Shown: positions 52,740-62,627, counted from the stretch's first letter. The stretch is DNA of 64,000 nt from Hoylesella buccalis ATCC 35310 (GCF_000177075.1 NZ_ADEG01000039.1:62001-126000); one strand, 5' to 3'. The notes: a model not told the origin generated them from the letters alone. A program made the numbers and translations.

Positions 52740-55700
52740 TTATCTGAAAGATACAAATTTATTGAATCTTTTGCGGGCGTAGTCGGTGGCGATAAGCATC
52801 TTCGCCTTTTCCTCCGTTTCCGAAAGCGGCAGCCTGCCCAGAAGTGTGGCATCGCCAGTCTTGGCGAACTGCATCAGCTTCTGTATGAAGTCCTCCTGCT
52901 CCGGCGTGGGCGGTATGTGGTGCAGTATCTCATTCTTGTTGGGACGGTCCACGCCCACATCCTCCGCCGTGCGGTAGTCCGTGATTTCATTATAGAAGGC
53001 GGCAAGCTCCGGCACTTTGATGAAGTAGCGGAAACGCTCCTTCTGCACCACGTTGTTCGTCACGTTGAACTCAAAATCCGTTGTCTTCTTGGCAAATATC
53101 GCCGACCACGCATCAAAACATCGAATGTCCTGCCGTTCCAGCTCCTTCGGGCGCAGGTACTTGAACAGCAGGTACAGCTCAGTCAGCGAGTTGCTGATAG
53201 TCGTGCCGGAGAGGAAGGTCGCCCCCAAGTCCTTGCCCGTGCGCTCCTGTATGGTGCGGATAGCAAAGAGCATGTTCAGTGCCTTCTGGCTTCCCTCGCT
53301 GTTCCCCAATCCCGCCACACGGTCGTGGCGCGTGTTGAACGTCAGATTTTTGAACTGGTGGCTCTCATCTATGAAGATGTGGTCGATGCCCATCTGCTTG
53401 AAATCCACCACGTCGTCCGTGCGTGACTTTATGGCATGTTCCACCTTCTCCAGCTTCGCTTCAAGGTTGTGTTTGCGCTTCTCCAGACCTTTCAGCATAG
53501 CCCGCGACACGTTCTTTCCCTGCTGCCGCAGCACTTCGAGGTTTTCCTCCACCGTGTCAAGCTCCGCTTGCAGGATGCGCTGCTGCAACTCCGGCGACTG
53601 CGGTATCTTGCCGAACTGGTCGTGCGACATAATGACACAATCGTAGTCGTTGTTCTTGATGTTGTTGAAGAAACGCACGCGGTTGGCGGTCGAAAAGTCT
53701 TTCTCCGAAGCGTACAGAATCCTCGCGTTGGGATATGCCGCTTGATAGGTGGCGGCAATCTCCGCAACATTGGCTTTCAGCCCGATAATCATCGGCTTGT
53801 GCGCCAAGTTCAGACGCTTCATTTCATGCGCGGCGATGCACATTATCAGCGTCTTGCCGGTTCCCACCTCGTGGTCACAAATTCCGCCGCCGTTCTGTTT
53901 CAGCATCCAGACGCAATCCATCTGCGAGGGATAGACGCTCCTGATGCCCCGGCTTGCCAGCCCTTTCAGATTGAGGTCGGGAAAAGTCTGATGCGAGCCG
54001 TCATACTTCGGGCGCACGAAACAGTTGAACTTGCGGTTATACATCGTCGTCAGCCGCTCCTTGAACTGTGGCGACTGCTCTTCGAGCCATTCGGAGAAGC
54101 CGTTTCGTATCTCGTCAATCTTGGCGTTGGCGAGCTGTATTCCCTCGCTGTCGCGCACCTTGATGTCGTTGCCATGCTCGTCCCTGCCGATGGACTTCAT
54201 CATGTCGGGACAGGTGTTGTGCAGGGCGTGTTTCAGAAGGTGCATGCCGTCATAGTTACGGTAATACCCCTTCACCAGAAACTCGTCCGTGATTTTCATG
54301 GTGCGGTAGCCGCACGCCACCGAAAACTCGTCCATGCTTGCAGAGTAGGCGATTTTCACCTCCGTGTCGAACAGCCGGCTCATGTAGGCGGCATAGACAC
54401 CCGTCGGAATCCAGCGTTCCCCGAAATTGAAATCAAGGTCTTCAAAAGCGATGCGCGGCGGTTCGGCATCTTTCAGAGCCTCCAACGCCTGCTTCACCTC
54501 CGGCATACGTTCACTTTCGGGGTTTTCGCCCATCCAAGCCTCTATGCGTTCCGCTTTCTCTATCACGTTTCCGGCAATAAAGCGGTCCTTAATCTCGTAA
54601 CCGGTTACGAGCGGATTGTAATAGATGCGCCCTTGCAGGGCTGTGAGCAAATCCTCCGCCGTACTGTCGGTTATCTCCCGCATATAGTCGAGATCGACAG
54701 TGCCGAACTTGTTGAGCGACGCGGACAGTGCTTCTTCGGGTGAGCCGACGTTGGCATGGCTCTCCACGGAGAAGGAAACGGGACGCTCGAAGATGTCCGC
54801 CTTGACAAACTTCCCGTTCTCCGCCCGTTCCAGCGAAAGGATGTCACGCCCGCCCGCGTCCATCATCACTAACTTCACGTTCTGCTTGGCGTTGAGGTTG
54901 CCGTAGCGCATGACAAACTCATCGTAACAGGTGTTTAGATGCTCTCGCCACGGGACATTTGCTTCATGCAGGTTCGATTCATAGCGGTACAGCCGCTCGT
55001 AGGCGTCACGGAGTAAAACATACTGTAACGCCTTCTCCTTCTGGTAGCCTTTCAGGTCGAGCGGCTGGAATGTCGCCCCGTATGGCGTGATGTCCTTCAG
55101 GTAGCCGATGTTATGACGCCCCCTGTCAGCCACCAGCGACCCTTCGCGCAGGTGCATCTCCGGCGTGCGATGGTAGGCACGCGGCGTAAGGTCCGCGACT
55201 TCCTCCTTCGGCTTTTCCGGTTCGATGTCGGGAAAAAGGGAAGTAGCCACCGTTTCCGGTGGAGCATCGGTAACAGCAGGTGCGGCGACTGCTTCCGGCT
55301 GTGTTTCCTCCTGCCGGGGTTGTTCACGTGGTACTTCCGGCGTGATCGTCGCAACCGTTCTGTTTTCATGTTTTTCATTATGCTGCCTTGCCAGCTCCCG
55401 AAGTTCCTTCCTGCGCTCCGGCGTGAGTTCCATCATCATCTCGTAGAAGCCGTTGATGGGAGGATTGGTTTCCCAGTCCAGCTTTGCATAGATGTCGTCC
55501 GGGTCGGCAGGCTTGGCGGTGTTCTCCGCTTTCACCTCCTTATTCTCCATAGCGGGTTTTGCAGTTGGAGCTGTCGGTGTAACCGTGACTTTCGGTTTGG
55601 GCGGAGTGGACTTTGCCGTAACTGCCTTTTTCACCGTCTTTTTCTTTTTGGAGGTTTTCGGTTGGCTGACCTCTTCCGTCATCCCCCAGAGGTTGAGCAA

Positions 55701-57041
55701 GGAGAGCTGCACCCCGTCAGAATATTTCGGACGTGGCTCTATCTCCGGTTTTTCCTCAACGGGTTGCGGTTTTTCCGTCGGAGTTTCCACCGTCTGCGCC
55801 GAAGATACCGTTTCCAATTTTATAGCAGGACGCTCCGCCTCCTTTTGAACGGTAACCTTTTCTTCCGTTCCCGACTGCCAGATTGTTCCCGAATACAGAC
55901 GCATGGCGAGCCTGTAATGGAAATCCTCGTTGAGCATCCGGCGCAAGTCCCCGGCGATACCTGCGGTCTTGCCCTCGTGCAGATAAACCATAGCGGGCTT
56001 CCCGTAGGGGTCAGTGTCAAGTTTCGACGTCGTATGCACGATGCGTTCCGGGTGGTGGATGAAATAGGCGTTGTCGGTCAGGTCGGTTTTCGTGTCCGTC
56101 TGTATCACGGTCATCAGCCGCTCGTCCTGCGACATTTCCTTCTTGCTGAGGTTCTTTTGCAGGACAATCAGGTCGCTGCCCACCTCCGTCCCCGCGTTGT
56201 CCGTGAACAGGTTGTTGGGCAGGCGTATCGCGGATACCAGATTGGCCTGACTGAACAGCTCGTTACGCACGGAGGTCTTGGTGCTATTCAATACCCCTTG
56301 CGAGGTGATGAACGCCACGATACCGCCGTCACGCACGGCATCCAGTCCTTTGAGAAAGAAATAGTTGTGGATGGTTTTCTGGGCGGAGCGTCTGCCGAAA
56401 GAGTCGCTCCGCTGAAACTCCGCGTCGAACACGGCAATGTCACCGAACGGAATGTTGGACACCGCCAAGTCGAAATAATTGTTGAACGGTCTTTCGATTT
56501 TCTCAAAACCGCAGGTGCGCATTTTCTGGTCGGGATAGAGATGCCTCAAGATTGTACCCGTGAGCAGATCCTTCTCGAAAGCCATCACATCCGCATTGGG
56601 GCTGTGCCGTAGCATGGAATCCACGAACACGCCGACACCTGCCGACGGTTCGAGCATACGGGCGGGGCGGACGCTGTAATCTGCCAGCACGTCCGCGATG
56701 GTGTCGGTTATCTCTTTGGGGGTGTAGAAAGCGGTCAGCACGGACGCTTTCAGCGAATCCACAAACCGCTTGTACTCTGTTTCGTCCTTGCTGTTCTCAC
56801 GGATAAGCCTGTGCAGCTCCACCGTCGGGGCGAACAGTTCGAGGTCGGATTTCGCCCACCGGACGGCATCCGTCAGTTCCTTTGCAGGGTTGAGGATACA
56901 TTTCAGACCGCCGAAACCGCAGTACCTTTGAAGTATGGCACGCTCTTCGGTTGTCGCTGTCCTGTTTTCCCTGTCAAGGATGAATGCCGTCCGTATCGCC
57001 TCGATGTTGTCCCGCAGTTTCTGTTTGCGGTTAAACGCCAT
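52740..57041 (-). pseudogene. N-terminal part of the split methylase-helicase (DarB-like)
   Basis: 1433 residues from the ATG at 57041. The order is an N6-adenine methylase-like domain ([10 protein letters not shown], motif I; SNIPFGD near 195, motif IV), a long linker rich in Pro/Thr/Lys (about 400-640), a domain of unknown fold, and the first helicase lobe: [12 protein letters not shown] near 1060 (Walker A) and [11 protein letters not shown] near 1225 (DESH). At TDYARK the frame runs into the nested element and ends RFNKFVSFR. The intact protein would have about 1946 residues. P1 DarB-type proteins of this build protect incoming DNA from restriction; that role here is inference. Confidence 0.85.
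52771..52787 (-). other. Right attachment core of the nested element
   Basis: On the minus strand this encodes the TDYARK motif as ACC GAC TAC GCC CGC AA, with the GC-rich codons of the ICE. It aligns with 39567-39583. Confidence 0.6.
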
Positions 57042-57483
57042 ATTCGTCTAAGTAAAGGACGGTTGCTCCCGTCAGCTCCGTGTAGAGCAGGTCGTAATCG
57101 GAAGACAGGGCGAAATTGTCATCCGAGAGGTCATAGACGGAGAACACGTTGCCGACAAGCGGCAGCAGTTTCAGGACAAAGGCTTCACGCTTCTCTTCCG
57201 GCACTTCATCGGCAAACTCGTTTTCCACGACTTCGCGGAGGATGGCGTAACGGGAATAATGCAGCCCGCGCAGCAGCGTGTCCATCGCCAGTTCCTGCGC
57301 ACCATCGGCGGGATAGCCTTCAAGCCGTGCCCTCTCATACGTTTCGGCGGCACGGTCGGCCCGTTCCCGTATGAAAGCGGTGTCGTCAGCCTGTTCAAAC
57401 TTGTTCGTGCGGAGATAGTCCAGCAGGTACAGACCGTAATAGGAAAAGTCGGTCTGACCCTCGTTTTTCTTCTTGTTGTTCAT
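57031..57483 (-). CDS. DUF1896 protein of the ICE
   Basis: The ATG at 57483 gives 150 residues ([17 protein letters not shown]). DUF1896 landmarks: [35 protein letters not shown], and [19 protein letters not shown]. It overlaps the methylase-helicase start by 11 bases, so the two are a coupled pair. It has the RteR-complementary leader directly before its start. Confidence 0.82.
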   Translation of the reverse strand: MNNKKKNEGQTDFSYYGLYLLDYLRTNKFEQADDTAFIRERADRAAETYERARLEGYPADGAQELAMDTLLRGLHYSRYAILREVVENEFADEVPEEKREAFVLKLLPLVGNVFSVYDLSDDNFALSSDYDLLYTELTGATVLYLDEYGV

Positions 57484-57500
57484 TACTTTGGATTTAGCGG
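57484..57500 (-). promoter_or_regulatory. Leader motif before DUF1896 complementary to RteR
   Basis: The minus strand reads CCGCTAAATCCAAAGTA directly before the ATG; 16 of 17 match, the G allowing a wobble pair. Confidence 0.55.
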
Positions 57501-57539
57501 ATTGATAATTAACGGGATAATCGGTTGGAAAAAGGAAGA

Positions 57540-57627
57540 AAAAGGCACTCGGTATCCCTCCGAGTGCCACCACTAAATCCAAAGTATGAGTGTAATCCGG
57601 TATCGAAGAACAATTCATTACTCTGAA
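57540..57627 (-). ncRNA. rteR: RteR small RNA
   Basis: A TAACTTTG -7 element (57635-57642, minus strand) precedes a stretch of about 88 bases ending in a rho-independent terminator (GGCACTCGG/CCGAGTGCC, 57545-57569, then TTTTTC). Place (just after exc), size and orientation fit RteR of CTnDOT, an sRNA that reduces tra expression. It contains TACTTTGGATTTAGTGG (57586 down to 57570), antisense to leaders of several tra, mob and excision genes. Confidence 0.72.
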
Positions 57628-57634
57628 CAAGTGG

Positions 57635-57642
57635 CAAAGTTA
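57635..57642 (-). promoter_or_regulatory. -7 element of RteR
   Basis: Minus strand TAACTTTG, overlapping the end of exc. No ideal TTTG lies 19 bases upstream. Confidence 0.55.
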
Positions 57643-57645
57643 ATA

Positions 57646-59733
57646 CTATTTCTTCCGTCCTGAAAATTTCTTGCCCTTTTTAGCCTCCGGGAACACAAAA
57701 GTCGTGTTATATTCCCCGTCAAAGGCGACAACAGCATCGAAACTCTTGCCCTGTTTGCTCTTGAACCCTTTGAGCAGCTTGGTATGCCCTTCGGTGAGCA
57801 GGTCTTTGATTTCATCGTCGGACAGGGTGCGTCCCGCTTTCAGCCGGAACACGGGCAGTCCGCACTCCGTGTTGTCGCAGCGTACCACCTTGCCGTAGAA
57901 CCGCATCCTGCCCGTGCCACACTTGGGACACGCGCAGCCGGAGTCACGGCTGCCGAAGAGCTTGTCGCACGAGAGCAGTTCGGAGGTTATCTCACGTGTG
58001 TACGCCTCTATCTCCTTGCGGAAGGTGTCGGCGGACAGTTCCCCGCGCTCGATACGCGCCAGCTCCTTTTCCCATTCGCCCGTCATGGCAACATCGGCGA
58101 TGCGCATCGTCTTGACGACGGAATTGAGGGCAAGTCCTTTTTCGGTGGGAACAAGCGACTTCTTGCAGCGTTCCATGTAACCGCGCTTGAAAAGCGTTTC
58201 GATGATGGAGGCGCGTGTGGCGGGAGTACCGATGCCACAGTCCTTCATCGCCTGCCGCAGTGCGTCGTCCTCAATTTCCTTGCCCGCCGTTTCCATTGCC
58301 GAGAGCAGGGTGGCTTCGGTATGCAGCGGCTTGGGTTTGGTCTTTCCTTCGGTAATGGACGAGCCTTTCGGTGTCAGCGTGTCGCCTTCCTGCCAGCCGG
58401 GGATGGTAATTTCCTCTTTTTCCTCGCCATAGACGGCACGCCATCCGGTTTGCTTCACGACGCTGCCTTTTACGGTAAACTCCACTCCGGCACATTCCGC
58501 CGTGACAGTGGTCACATCCTTGACGCATTTCTCAGAGAATGCCTCGACCATGCGCCCGGCAATCATCTGATAGATGGTATTGTCCTCTTTGGAGAGGAAG
58601 AGCGGTTTCTCACCCGTGACGAGCAGGGCATGGTGGTCTGTCACCTTGCCGTCGTCCACGCTGCGGCGTGTCGGGGCGGCTTTTGCCCGCACCTTGTCTT
58701 TCCATTCGGGCTGTGTGCCGATGAAAGCGAGCAGTTTGGGAATTTCGGCAAACACGTCTTCGGGGATGTAGCGGCTTCCCGTTCTCGGATAGGTTATCAA
58801 CTTCTTTTCGTAGAGTTTCTGCGCGATTTCAAGCGTCTGTTCCGCCGTGAAGCCGTGCTTGGCGTTGGCTTCTTTCTGGAGCGTGGTCAGGTCGTAGAGC
58901 AAGGGAGTTTCCTCCGTCTTCTCCTTGCGCTCGGCTTTCGTGACAGTGGCGCAACCTGCCGCCTTTACCTTATTATATAGTTCCATCGCCGGTTCTTTCT
59001 CTTTCCATTTCTCGGAGGATGAGAATTTCACGACTTCGCCGTCGCAACCGTCCGTTGCGATATGGAGCAGCCAGAATGCTTCGGACGTAAAGCGGCGGTT
59101 CTCCCAGTAGCGTTCACATACCATAGCCAACGTTGGTGTCTGCACCCGCCCCACGGAATACGTGCCGTGTCCGGCGGCGATGGATAACGCCTGTGTGCCG
59201 TTGATGCCCACGAGCCAGTCGGATTCGCTCCGCGCTTTGGCGGCGAGGTAGAGGTTGTCGTATTTGCTGCCGTCTTCGAGTTTCCGCAGTCCCTCACGGA
59301 TAGCTTTGTCGGTGAGAGAGCTGATCCACAGGCGCACGAAAGGAGTGGTGCAACCCGTATAGTGGTAGAGGTAGCGGAAGATAAGCTCTCCCTCGCGTCC
59401 GGCATCGGTCGCCACGATGATATGTTCGCTTGTGTCGAACAGTCTTTTGATGACTTTTATCTGCGACACCACGCCGCTGTCGGGCTTGTAACCTTTCTCC
59501 GTCCTGACCTGACGGGGGACGAGCGTGAATGTGTCGGGAATAATCGGGAGGTTGTCACGGACAAATCCGCGCACGCCGTAGCCGTCGGGCATGGCAAGCT
59601 GAACGAGGTGTCCGAATGCCCATGTCACGGCATAGCCGCCTCCCTCGAAATATCCTTCCTCTCTCTTTGTCGCGCCCACGATGCGGGCGATTTCACGTGC
59701 CACGGAGGGCTTTTCTGCAATGATTGTCTTCAT
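57646..59733 (-). CDS. exc: Exc, topoisomerase III-type protein of the excision operon
   Basis: The ATG at 59733 (MKTIIAEKPSVARE) gives 695 residues. Type IA motifs: the toprim start IIAEKPSVA, TDAGREGELIF, and the catalytic Tyr in LITYPRTGSRYIP. The C-terminus carries zinc ribbons (CACPKCGTGRM and CDNTECGLP). It is the last gene of the excision operon; in CTnDOT Exc supports excision and activates mob/tra genes. No damage is visible. Confidence 0.92.
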   Translation of the reverse strand: MKTIIAEKPSVAREIARIVGATKREEGYFEGGGYAVTWAFGHLVQLAMPDGYGVRGFVRDNLPIIPDTFTLVPRQVRTEKGYKPDSGVVSQIKVIKRLFDTSEHIIVATDAGREGELIFRYLYHYTGCTTPFVRLWISSLTDKAIREGLRKLEDGSKYDNLYLAAKARSESDWLVGINGTQALSIAAGHGTYSVGRVQTPTLAMVCERYWENRRFTSEAFWLLHIATDGCDGEVVKFSSSEKWKEKEPAMELYNKVKAAGCATVTKAERKEKTEETPLLYDLTTLQKEANAKHGFTAEQTLEIAQKLYEKKLITYPRTGSRYIPEDVFAEIPKLLAFIGTQPEWKDKVRAKAAPTRRSVDDGKVTDHHALLVTGEKPLFLSKEDNTIYQMIAGRMVEAFSEKCVKDVTTVTAECAGVEFTVKGSVVKQTGWRAVYGEEKEEITIPGWQEGDTLTPKGSSITEGKTKPKPLHTEATLLSAMETAGKEIEDDALRQAMKDCGIGTPATRASIIETLFKRGYMERCKKSLVPTEKGLALNSVVKTMRIADVAMTGEWEKELARIERGELSADTFRKEIEAYTREITSELLSCDKLFGSRDSGCACPKCGTGRMRFYGKVVRCDNTECGLPVFRLKAGRTLSDDEIKDLLTEGHTKLLKGFKSKQGKSFDAVVAFDGEYNTTFVFPEAKKGKKFSGRKK

Positions 59734-59754
59734 GTTTTCTTGCTTTTTTGTTGA

Positions 59755-59783
59755 TACTTTGGATTTTATTTTGGATTCAGTGG
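59755..59783 (-). promoter_or_regulatory. Doubled RteR-like leader motif before exc
   Basis: The minus strand reads CCACTGAATCCAAAAT followed by AAAATCCAAAGTA, two tandem versions of the motif, about 20 bases before the exc start. Confidence 0.45.
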
Positions 59784-59794
59784 CGGACACGGGA

Positions 59795-61363
59795 TTACAT
59801 TTTCATGCCTTTGTTGTTCTTCTTTTTCGGCTTCTCCTGCTGCTGTTGCTGGCGGTCGTCCTTCGGGGCGGTCTGACCTTTCTGCAAAGGCTCTTTCAGG
59901 TTCTTTGTCGCCTCGTTGGTTTTGCCCTCGTTGTTCACCGCCACCTGTGTGCGGCTCTCGTTGGACGGGGCGACCTGCTGGGCGTTGTCGGGGTTCGTTT
60001 CGTAGCGGTACGGGCGGCCCTTCTCCGGGTTGAACTTGATATACATCGTGGCATGGAAGCCCTGCTTGTCGGTCACGTTCTCCAGTTTCACGGCTTTACC
60101 CGCCACGTAGTCGGCTTTCTGCTTGTCGGTGAAGTTCACGCCGCTCCATTTGCTGATGGGGCGGATGCTGCCGTCCTCGTTCATCCACGTGTTGCGGCGT
60201 TGCTCCTTCTTGGTCTGTGCGGCATTTTCCCCGCCTTGCGCCTGACTTTTCGAGGTGTCACCTTTGGCTTCCTGCGTCTGTGCGGTACGGGGCGACCTTC
60301 CGGTTCCCGGCACGAACTCCACGCCGCGCTGCTCCACGTTCACTTGAAGGGTGGTGACGAACTTCCTGCCGTCGTTGCGCTCGATGAGCTTGTCGCGCAC
60401 GGGCAGTCCGGCGCGGAGCATGTCCTGCTCCTGTTTGGTGATTTCCGTCTTGCCGATGCGCTCCGGGATGCGCACCTTGTTTGCCGGAATGTCCGTGATT
60501 TCATTCGTCTTGCGGTCGATGCTGATGTAGGAGGGGATGATTTCGCCCGTTTCCCTGTCCTCAATGTCCACGACCCTGCCGAGGTTGCCCGTTTCGCGCA
60601 GGTTCTTCCGGTCATCGTCGGAGAATTTGTGTTCCTTGTACTCATCTAACTTCTGCTCCTTGCGGATGAAGTGCGGCACGAGGCTGACATTTCCCTCACC
60701 GTCCTTCTTGAAGGAGAGGCGGGCGTCCAGCTCGAATGATTCGCCGCCGAAGGTGGGCTTGACCTTTACCAAGTCGGACTTGCCGTAGTGGAGCATCTTC
60801 GTAAGGTCTCCGGACTTTTCAAGGTCGTCACGCTTCACGCCCCATCTGTCCTCCAGCTCCTGCCAGTTGATTTTGCTCTCGTTGATGGGTTGGTAGCCCT
60901 GTCTGCCCTGCGTCTGTTGCGGGCTTTCCTGCTGTTCTTTCTGTTGTTCCATGTTTTCCTGTTTTTGAGGTTCTTGTTTCTCTGTCTTTTGTGCCGCCAT
61001 CTCTTCCTGCACCTGCTGTTGATAAGGGAAGGTGTCGATTTTGTGCGGTGCAAGGATTTGTTTGTTCTGGTACGGATGCTGAAGCAGGTCTTTCATCACG
61101 CCAAGCATGGAATCCACTTGGTCTGCCGCGATGCGGTAGAAACCGAAGCGGCTGGGTTCCTTGCACTGCCGGAAGAAGTTCTTGAAGAAGTTGTCCAGCA
61201 CGTCGCCTTGTCGGTCGAATTGCAGGAAACTCTGCGCGTTCTCAGCTTTCGCAGGGGTACGCTTGGGTGTGCCGTCTGCATTCAGCCCGGCTACCACGCT
61301 GATCTCGCCCGTCTTCTCATCACGGACTACCAGCACGTCCTTTTCGTCTTTTTTCTTTGCCAT
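59795..61363 (-). CDS. Orf3-type DUF3945/DUF4099 protein of the excision operon
   Basis: The 522-residue protein has a basic N-terminus, a Gln/Glu-rich low-complexity section (about 115-160), a DUF4099-like middle (INWQELEDRWGVKRDDLEKS and YGKSDLVKVKPTFGGE), DUF3945 repeats (ADYVAGKAVKLENVTDK), and a basic tail (KPKKKNNKGMKM). It lies between xis2d and exc, as orf3 in CTnDOT. Its function is not known. Confidence 0.8.
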   Translation of the reverse strand: MAKKKDEKDVLVVRDEKTGEISVVAGLNADGTPKRTPAKAENAQSFLQFDRQGDVLDNFFKNFFRQCKEPSRFGFYRIAADQVDSMLGVMKDLLQHPYQNKQILAPHKIDTFPYQQQVQEEMAAQKTEKQEPQKQENMEQQKEQQESPQQTQGRQGYQPINESKINWQELEDRWGVKRDDLEKSGDLTKMLHYGKSDLVKVKPTFGGESFELDARLSFKKDGEGNVSLVPHFIRKEQKLDEYKEHKFSDDDRKNLRETGNLGRVVDIEDRETGEIIPSYISIDRKTNEITDIPANKVRIPERIGKTEITKQEQDMLRAGLPVRDKLIERNDGRKFVTTLQVNVEQRGVEFVPGTGRSPRTAQTQEAKGDTSKSQAQGGENAAQTKKEQRRNTWMNEDGSIRPISKWSGVNFTDKQKADYVAGKAVKLENVTDKQGFHATMYIKFNPEKGRPYRYETNPDNAQQVAPSNESRTQVAVNNEGKTNEATKNLKEPLQKGQTAPKDDRQQQQQEKPKKKNNKGMKM

Positions 61364-61383
61364 TTGAAAAATGTTTTAATGGG

Positions 61384-61734
61384 TTATTTATGAAAGAAAT
61401 TATGGATACGAGCCTTGTAGAAGGCTATATCTTCTTTTTTGAAGTCCTTGATATGGTTGGAAAGGAATGTCAGCACATCCTCCTCGCTGTAATAGGTTTT
61501 CTTGCCCAGTGTCTTGTAGGGCAATGCGCCGACACTGCGGTAGCGTTGCAGTGTGCGCTTGCTTATCTGGAGCAGCATGCACAAATCCTGATTGTCGAAA
61601 AGGCGGATGCTTTCCGTGATAGTAGGCTGTTTCCCCTCAGCCTTCATCGCCAGCAGCAGTTCGTCCTGACGGTCGAGCCGTTCCATCAGCTTCTGCATCC
61701 AGCCCTCGAAGTTGTTTCGTGTGAGCAGTTCCAT
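61384..61734 (-). CDS. xis2d: Xis2d-like excisionase
   Basis: The 116-residue protein has a MerR/HTH_17 DNA-binding domain (LFDNQDLCMLLQISKRTLQRYRSVGALPYKTLGKKTYY in family form; key part DLCMLLQISKRTLQRYR). It matches Xis2d by place (second gene of the excision operon) and fold. In CTnDOT Xis2d is needed for excision and for tra activation. It lies 3 bases after xis2c. Confidence 0.83.
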   Translation of the reverse strand: MELLTRNNFEGWMQKLMERLDRQDELLLAMKAEGKQPTITESIRLFDNQDLCMLLQISKRTLQRYRSVGALPYKTLGKKTYYSEEDVLTFLSNHIKDFKKEDIAFYKARIHNFFHK

Positions 61735-61737
61735 GAC

Positions 61738-62094
61738 CTATGTCCTCCTTCCTTTTGGTTTGCCGCCAGTGCGCAGCGTGTGGTTGCGTTTCAATTCCTG
61801 CGGTGTCGCCGCGTCCTCGTTGACGGCACACGCTTCAAGCAGGCGGTCTATTTCCGACTGCCGGTAGCGGCATTTACCGCGAAGCACGACATAACCGATG
61901 CGTTGCTCGCTGCGCATACGCTGGAGGGTGCGGGTACTCACGTTAAGCAGGTGCGCCGCCTCGCGTGTGGTGAGCAACCTGTCGGGCGATGCCGCTTTCT
62001 TGTCGCCGGAGGCGGCACGGACGTGTGCCGCAATCTCCGCTATCTGTTCCGTCAATGACCGGAAGGCGGAACTTTCCATCGTTATCACTTTCAT
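61738..62094 (-). CDS. xis2c: Xis2c-like excisionase
   Basis: The ATG at 62094 (MKVITMESSAFRSLTEQI) gives 118 residues; the longer frame upstream runs through the promoter region and is rejected. HTH domain: LLTTREAAHLLNVSTRTLQRMR. First gene of the excision operon. It acts with Xis2d on the ICE ends and on tra promoters by CTnDOT precedent. Confidence 0.82.
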   Translation of the reverse strand: MKVITMESSAFRSLTEQIAEIAAHVRAASGDKKAASPDRLLTTREAAHLLNVSTRTLQRMRSEQRIGYVVLRGKCRYRQSEIDRLLEACAVNEDAATPQELKRNHTLRTGGKPKGRRT

Positions 62095-62296
62095 ATTCAG
62101 TCCTTTCTTTTTGTTTCTGCAGCAAAAATCGGCAATAAACAAAAGGGGCTTTAACAACTCACTACGTGACTCACGTAAGATTTTTACGGAAGATGGCTCC
62201 GTAACCCGGTCAAACGGCGCAACAGGCAGCCTTTCAGCGGAAAACGGCACGTGTTCAGGACCGTACCGTTACCTTTGCGGGCAAACCGATAATTGC
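62095..62296. promoter_or_regulatory. Excision-operon promoter region with probable RteC site
   Basis: The palindrome TACGTGA-C-TCACGTA lies at 62163-62177, upstream of xis2c, matching the expectation of inverted RteC half-sites. On the plus strand TACCTTTG (62270-62277) is a -7 element for the rightward HTH gene at 62297. The leftward PE box is not clear (GATTTTTG near 62125 is one mismatch off). Confidence 0.6.
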
Positions 62297-62596
62297 ATGA
62301 ATATGGAAATAGTATCTATCGAGAAAAAGACTTTCGAGATGATGGTGGCGGCATTCGGCGCACTCTCGGAGAAGGTCGCCGCCCTGAGGCGCAAAAGCGA
62401 CACGAGGCGCATGGAAAGATGGCTCACGGGCGAGGAAGTCTGTAGGCAGTTGAGAATAAGTTCGCGCACGTTGCAGACGCTGCGCGACAGGCGGCTTATC
62501 GGCTACTCGCAGATAAACCGCAGGTTTTATTACAAGCCGGAGGAGGTGAAGCGGCTGATACCGCTTATCGGCACGCTCTATCCGCACGGCAGATGA
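62297..62596 (+). CDS. HTH protein near the excision region
   Basis: The ATG at 62297 gives 99 residues (a second ATG at 62303). HTH domain: WLTGEEVCRQLRISSRTLQTLRD, then RRFYYKPEEVKRLI. It faces away from xis2c and has its own -7 element. It is a paralogue of the nested element's gene at 43601. It may act as a regulator or further Xis. Confidence 0.75.
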   Translation: MNMEIVSIEKKTFEMMVAAFGALSEKVAALRRKSDTRRMERWLTGEEVCRQLRISSRTLQTLRDRRLIGYSQINRRFYYKPEEVKRLIPLIGTLYPHGR

Positions 62597-62610
62597 TTTG
62601 ATTTATTCAC

Positions 62611-62627
62611 CCACTGAATCCGAAGTT
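62611..62627 (+). promoter_or_regulatory. Diverged leader motif before the second HTH gene
   Basis: CCACTGAATCCGAAGTT directly before the ATG at 62628; 14 of 17 match the RteR-complementary motif. Confidence 0.4.

Larger units (their letters stand above)
39584..52770. mobile_element. Nested integrative mobilizable element inside the ICE helicase gene
   Basis: About 13.2 kb lie between the two halves of one methylase-helicase gene. Content: two tandem tyrosine recombinases at the left end, DUF1896, a 16-bp repeat array, two HTH genes, a MobA-like gene behind an oriT-like region, a transposase scrap, a group II intron, and a leftward four-gene operon of exported proteins. Near-identical 18-base sites (39706-39723 and 52691-52708) lie inside both ends. 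It has no relaxase, so it may depend on other elements or be decayed. Confidence 0.82.
52389..52770. other. Right end of the nested element, gene-free
   Basis: The region holds the cargo-operon promoter (52421-52451) and the right subterminal repeat (52691-52708). I see no gene. Confidence 0.55.

Noticed and set aside
53436-54743. Long plus-strand open frame of 435 codons opposite the methylase-helicase
   Set aside because: It is antisense to clear helicase motifs in GC-rich DNA; such shadow frames arise throughout the tra and exc genes and have no leader or family match.
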